Source: an uncultured Veillonella sp. (GTDB taxonomy: Bacteria; Bacillota; Negativicutes; Veillonellales; Veillonellaceae). Taken from it: a DNA stretch of 6,463 bases. The notes below the pieces were generated by a model, which ran no database searches, was not told the DNA's origin, and saw only the letters and a list, made by a program, of their open reading frames with translations. How positions within the stretch are numbered: the stretch's first letter is position 1; the number at the start of each line of letters is the position of its first letter. Both the position numbers and the translations under genes were made by a program. The stretch spans positions 1-6,463 of the forward strand of contig CAJZEE010000098.1 of the NCBI GenBank assembly GCA_915066865.1, in the 5' to 3' direction. Positions 3,758 through 6,463 of the stretch are shown piece by piece.

Positions 3758-6320
3758 CTTCAATATTCCTCTCTCTCCATTTAGGCTTATCTTTTGTAAA
3801 TTTAATATGTGCTGTTAATGCATGATCATTAGCAGTAGCCCTGTTACTTAAATTATGTAAACGCTTTAATAAGCCGCCAATTCTTGATTGTGGGGTACCA
3901 CGATTCAAGAATTGTTTCACCATACCAGAAGCCTGGTTATTAGTGTTTTTATTACTATTTCCATAGTGATATAGCTTATTCTTTAATGTATCAAGGTGTT
4001 TATAATCAGTTTCTAACTGATTAATCTGTTGTGATACATTTTGATTCCGTTGTTGAATCGATTCATATTCCCTCATAGCTTGCTGCTGGATGGTTGGCGT
4101 ATTTAATTTAGAATAAGTGGACTGTAACCAGGCTTCCACTTTTTGCATTTCTTTTGTATACGCTGCCGATTCTGCAGAATAACGGTTCATATTAGATGTG
4201 TTACCAGCAAAGCGGGCCTTTTCTTGCTCTCTAAAGGCAAGGGATTGTTTTTGTTTTAAGCTGCGTAACACTTCAATATTACGTTTATATTCACCTTTAG
4301 TTATGCGATTCATAACAGAATTGAGTGTTGATTGATACGTAACTTTTTTATGATCATATTTAGCGTATTCTTGGCGTAACGGCCGTAATTCTGCTAAAAT
4401 ATCTGCTTTCCGCTGCTTAATAGCTTCAAATACATCATGCTTAGTAATGGTACCTACTTTATCCATAGGTACTGATGTATCGATCGTTTGAATTTTCTTA
4501 GTAATGTTAGTTTGTAATTTTTCTAAACGATCTACTTTACGGGCCGTTGTTTCAACTGATTGTACAGCTTTCATAGAATCTATTTTGTTAGTTAAAGATT
4601 CTAAACGGTTCTGCAGTTTATGTAATCTGCTTACATCGCTTGGATGTAAGCTGTAGGAGCGTAAGACAGCTTCTTTATACTTAGGTGTCTTATCGGCTCT
4701 TGTAACTTCCTTATACGCTTTATACAGCGCTTTATCATTGCTGGTTAATACTTCTAAATTACGATCAATTCGTTGTACGCTGTGTTTCATACTATCTAAT
4801 TCAACAGCAGCTTGTTTTTGAATTTTAGGTAATAGGTATTCTTTCTTTTGTGATAACCAGCGTTCTATCTGTTTCATATCAGATAGAACAGAAGGATCTT
4901 TAAACTTATTGTATTTAGCTGTTAAGCTACGCAATCGCTCAATCTGTTTACGATATTTACCTTTAGTAATTCGATTCATAATTGAATTGCACGTACTATC
5001 AAAGGTAGCCTTATTAAATACATACCGCTGTTTATACAAGTTATGTATTAATGCTTCTTTATTAATATTGGTTTGTAAACGTTGCGTACGAATTGGAATC
5101 GATGTTATCTTTGTAGATTTAAAGATAGTAGGGCGTTTCTTACGTAACAGCCTTGATTTATAAATTCGTTTCGTAGCTTGTTGTTTTTTATAGCGTTTAA
5201 TTAATTCAGTTTGTGTAAGGACTCTTGAATTAATTTGTGCAATTTCTGCTTCTATACGTTTAGATCGCTCTTCTAATCGTTTAATACGATCATGGATAGA
5301 ATCCCCAGCTGTAGCAGTAGTACCTACTTTACGATTAAAGGATTTTGCTTCTTGTAACTTAGTAGAAAGCGTAGATTGTAACGCTTCTGCTTTTTCTATC
5401 GTTTTTAGATCGTCTTTAGATAAAAAGCGTTCACGGGCGATACGCTTTTTTAAATCCATGTACTGATGACATAACAAATACGATTTAACAGAATCATCAT
5501 TTGTTATATCAATTAAAAACTGCGCTTCATCAAATTTATTTTCAAATAGGTACTGTTTGAAAGATTTGATGGTTTGTGCATTTTTATATACAGTACTTGG
5601 ATTCATTTTCTTTTGTGCTGGTCGATCTAGTTCGGCAGCACGTAAAAAATCTTTATTCGCTAATGCTTCTGATCGTTGTACTTCTAATTTTTCACAAGAA
5701 ATACGTTCATTCATACCACGTTTTTTGTATTCTTCGTTAAGAATAAACTCCCAATTCCTTCGTAATTCAATAAGTTTATCCTTTGATATAAAATCTCTTG
5801 ATTTTAGATAGCCACCTGTTTTAGTTCCATCTTTCTTTACAGAAGCACGTTTAAAATATGATTTACGATCTGGTTCATCCCTTGATAAATCTATTTTACG
5901 TTCAGAGAACATAATATGCGCATGAATATTGCGTTCTCCTTCCGTTAATGTAGCTTCTTTATCGTGAATTACCATTGTATATGGATAATCTTTAAAATGA
6001 GTTTTCATATATTGCTGCATAATGGCAATATTTTCTTCATGAGAAAACTCATTTGGTAAAGCTAGTTTTATTTCACGAAATGGGCGTTTTTCATTACTTA
6101 AATCGGCTTCATTCCAGAATGTAGCTGTTTGCATATCGTATCCGCCATCTGTTCTACTAGAAGCCCAGGATGGCATATTAGAAGATTCTTTATAAATAAG
6201 ATCTTCTTTTATTTCACCACTGGCAGAGTATTGATACTTGCCAGTGCGTGTTATGTATTCAAATTTTGCTAACGAATGACCAGCGTTACCGATGGTCATT
6301 TCATAGTAAAATGTAGCCAT
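3741..6320 (-). CDS. mobA: MOBQ relaxase, MobA/MobL family, with long helical C-terminal part
   Basis: This 859-residue protein should nick one strand at oriT, stay bound to the 5' end through a tyrosine and lead it to the recipient. The N-terminal 215 residues follow RSF1010 MobA closely in motif order: EYITRTGKY with probable catalytic Tyr22 (RSF1010 Tyr25 sits in DYIQREGKY), FWNEADL then REIKLALPNE, PYTMVIH (His119), NIHAHIMFSER (His133, His135; the metal-binding histidines), and LRRNWEFILNEEYKKRG. The remaining 640 or so residues are Lys, Glu and Gln rich and predicted helical or coiled-coil. I see no primase or helicase domain. A segment is duplicated: residues 440-466 and 662-688 share 18 of 27 positions. 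The ATG at 6320 has AAGGAG about 9 nt upstream and gives the family-like start MATFYYEMTIGNAGHS; a TTG at 6344 lies before that site. It is first in the leftward series, next to a hairpin-rich region that may be its target. Confidence 0.93.
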   Translation of the reverse strand: MATFYYEMTIGNAGHSLAKFEYITRTGKYQYSASGEIKEDLIYKESSNMPSWASSRTDGGYDMQTATFWNEADLSNEKRPFREIKLALPNEFSHEENIAIMQQYMKTHFKDYPYTMVIHDKEATLTEGERNIHAHIMFSERKIDLSRDEPDRKSYFKRASVKKDGTKTGGYLKSRDFISKDKLIELRRNWEFILNEEYKKRGMNERISCEKLEVQRSEALANKDFLRAAELDRPAQKKMNPSTVYKNAQTIKSFKQYLFENKFDEAQFLIDITNDDSVKSYLLCHQYMDLKKRIARERFLSKDDLKTIEKAEALQSTLSTKLQEAKSFNRKVGTTATAGDSIHDRIKRLEERSKRIEAEIAQINSRVLTQTELIKRYKKQQATKRIYKSRLLRKKRPTIFKSTKITSIPIRTQRLQTNINKEALIHNLYKQRYVFNKATFDSTCNSIMNRITKGKYRKQIERLRSLTAKYNKFKDPSVLSDMKQIERWLSQKKEYLLPKIQKQAAVELDSMKHSVQRIDRNLEVLTSNDKALYKAYKEVTRADKTPKYKEAVLRSYSLHPSDVSRLHKLQNRLESLTNKIDSMKAVQSVETTARKVDRLEKLQTNITKKIQTIDTSVPMDKVGTITKHDVFEAIKQRKADILAELRPLRQEYAKYDHKKVTYQSTLNSVMNRITKGEYKRNIEVLRSLKQKQSLAFREQEKARFAGNTSNMNRYSAESAAYTKEMQKVEAWLQSTYSKLNTPTIQQQAMREYESIQQRNQNVSQQINQLETDYKHLDTLKNKLYHYGNSNKNTNNQASGMVKQFLNRGTPQSRIGGLLKRLHNLSNRATANDHALTAHIKFTKDKPKWRERNIEDGIEI
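3766..3774 (-). promoter_or_regulatory. Ribosome binding site of the transglycosylase gene
   Basis: On the minus strand AGAGAGGAA lies 8 nt before the ATG at 3757, inside the last codons of the relaxase gene. The spacing favours that ATG over the TTG at 3763, which would leave only about 2 nt. Confidence 0.65.
4257..4337 (-). repeat. Second copy of the relaxase internal repeat
   Basis: It encodes residues 662-688 with the core MNRITKGEY followed by IEVLRSL. It is 18 of 27 identical to residues 440-466, 222 residues earlier. Weaker similarity continues beyond the core: a WL-containing helix, then a P.IQ.QA..E..S pattern (about residues 720-760). This points to duplication of a helical unit of roughly 100 residues. 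Confidence 0.7.
4923..5003 (-). repeat. First copy of the relaxase internal repeat
   Basis: It encodes residues 440-466, with the core MNRITKGKY followed by IERLRSL. The DNA of the two copies has diverged more than the protein, so the duplication is old and under selection at the protein level. No function is known to me for this motif. Confidence 0.7.
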
Positions 6321-6329
6321 GAAATGGGT

Positions 6330-6336
6330 ACTCCTT
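6330..6336 (-). promoter_or_regulatory. Ribosome binding site of the relaxase gene
   Basis: On the minus strand AAGGAGT, preceded by an A-run, lies 9 nt before the ATG at 6320. It rules out the upstream in-frame TTG at 6344, which lies before the site. I found no convincing promoter for the relaxase between here and the right edge, so the promoter may lie further right. Confidence 0.75.
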
Positions 6337-6341
6337 TTTTG

Positions 6342-6354
6342 CAACCGTAGGTTG
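6342..6354. repeat. Short hairpin next to the relaxase ribosome site
   Basis: CAACC and GGTTG pair around a 3-nt loop. On the minus strand the hairpin is followed after one C by a run of A, not T, so it is no terminator for the relaxase direction. It is the innermost of four inverted repeats lined up toward the right edge. Confidence 0.3.
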
Positions 6355-6357
6355 TCT

Positions 6358-6386
6358 GTTTAAGCTAGATTTCATCTAGCTTAAAC
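6358..6386. repeat. 13-bp perfect inverted repeat with 3-nt spacer
   Basis: GTTTAAGCTAGAT (6358-6370) and ATCTAGCTTAAAC (6374-6386) are exact reverse complements around TTC. In the untranslated leader of a relaxase gene such a structure can be a relaxase or accessory-protein binding site in oriT, or an operator through which mobilization proteins repress their own gene. No T-run follows on either strand, so it is not a terminator. Confidence 0.55.
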
Positions 6387-6427
6387 CTCATTTATTTCGT
6401 TTAGAAAAAACGAAATGTGTAAATGAG
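6387..6427. repeat. Long imperfect inverted repeat in the candidate oriT
   Basis: The inner arms ATTTCGTTT (6394-6402) and AAACGAAAT (6408-6416) pair around AGAAA. The outer arms CTCATTT (6387-6393) and AAATGAG (6421-6427) continue the same stem, with a 4-nt bulge on one side. That makes 16 paired positions, directly adjoining the previous inverted repeat. Confidence 0.5.
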
Positions 6428-6463
6428 CATTGACATGATTTTAGAGGTCAGCTTCGCTGCCCT

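Larger units (their letters stand above)
6342..6463. other. Candidate oriT / relaxase control region (cut by window edge)
   Basis: Four inverted repeats follow one another in 122 nt directly upstream of the MOBQ relaxase gene. The last, 6444-6462, is AGGTCAGC and GCTGCCCT around TTC with one mismatch, in an unusually G/C-rich patch. MOBQ origins usually lie beside the relaxase gene and contain an inverted repeat next to a nic site, and RSF1010-type nic sequences end in GCGCCCT. The edge reads GCTGCCCT, only a loose resemblance. I cannot name a nic position. The repeats are seen; the oriT role is inferred from position. Confidence 0.4.

Noticed and set aside
3633..3818. Plus-strand 61-codon frame across the relaxase/transglycosylase junction
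   Set aside because: It is antisense to two well-supported genes. Its hydrophobic look comes from the complement of the signal peptide and relaxase end.
4909..5811. Plus-strand frames at 4909-5163 and 5557-5811
   Set aside because: They are antisense to the relaxase gene, without ribosome site or recognisable product.
6430..6463. Plus-strand TTGACA at 6430-6435 as a rightward promoter
   Set aside because: At 16-18 nt spacing the sequence is TTCGCT-like with no -10 box, and the window ends there.
1..6463. tRNA or rRNA genes, CRISPR arrays, insertion sequences, attachment sites
   Set aside because: No cloverleaf-like segments, regularly spaced repeats, transposase motifs or duplicated att-like ends were found on reading both strands.

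Overview
The window looks like part of the mobilization/transfer region of a plasmid or integrative element from an AT-rich bacterium with Gram-positive-style signals: strong AGGAG/GAGGTG ribosome sites, short gene overlaps and TTGACA/TATAAT-type promoters. Bacillota is the most likely group. Negativicutes such as Veillonella are possible, but that is an impression of style and not something the sequence proves. No replication gene, coupling ATPase, integrase or insertion sequence is visible.

Right side to left side (minus strand, 6320 down to 413) is one tightly packed gene series. It starts just inside an inverted-repeat-rich stretch at the right edge (about 6342-6463), which is a candidate oriT or control region. 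It encodes: (1) an 859-residue MOBQ relaxase of the MobA/MobL family, with an RSF1010-MobA-like catalytic domain and a long, charged, helix-rich C-terminal part carrying an internal duplication; (2) a 204-residue exported VirB1-like lytic transglycosylase, whose start overlaps the relaxase end by 17 nt; (3) a 763-residue type IA topoisomerase of the TopB/TraE type with three C-terminal zinc ribbons, whose ribosome site overlaps the transglycosylase stop; (4) a 114-residue protein I do not recognise, separated from the topoisomerase gene by a short, extremely AT-rich stretch with two palindromes. A near-perfect hairpin with T-runs on both strands (374-409) closes the series. The inferred roles fit together: the relaxase nicks and pilots the DNA, the transglycosylase opens the peptidoglycan locally, and the topoisomerase resolves linked DNA during or after transfer.

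Left side (1-373) holds no conventional long gene, but it is not empty. Two promoter-like elements lie back to back, their -35 boxes 2 nt apart. One fires left out of the window. The other (TTGATA, 17 nt, TATAAT) fires right into a short transcription unit: a leader that can form a 13-bp hairpin at the mRNA 5' end, a ribosome site, a TTG-started 39-codon ORF for a very hydrophobic Ile/Val-rich peptide with Lys residues, a second hairpin with a G-rich loop, and then the bidirectional terminator. The layout resembles type I toxin-antitoxin loci that stabilise plasmids. It is the strongest candidate here for an undescribed system. The antitoxin RNA is not convincingly located.
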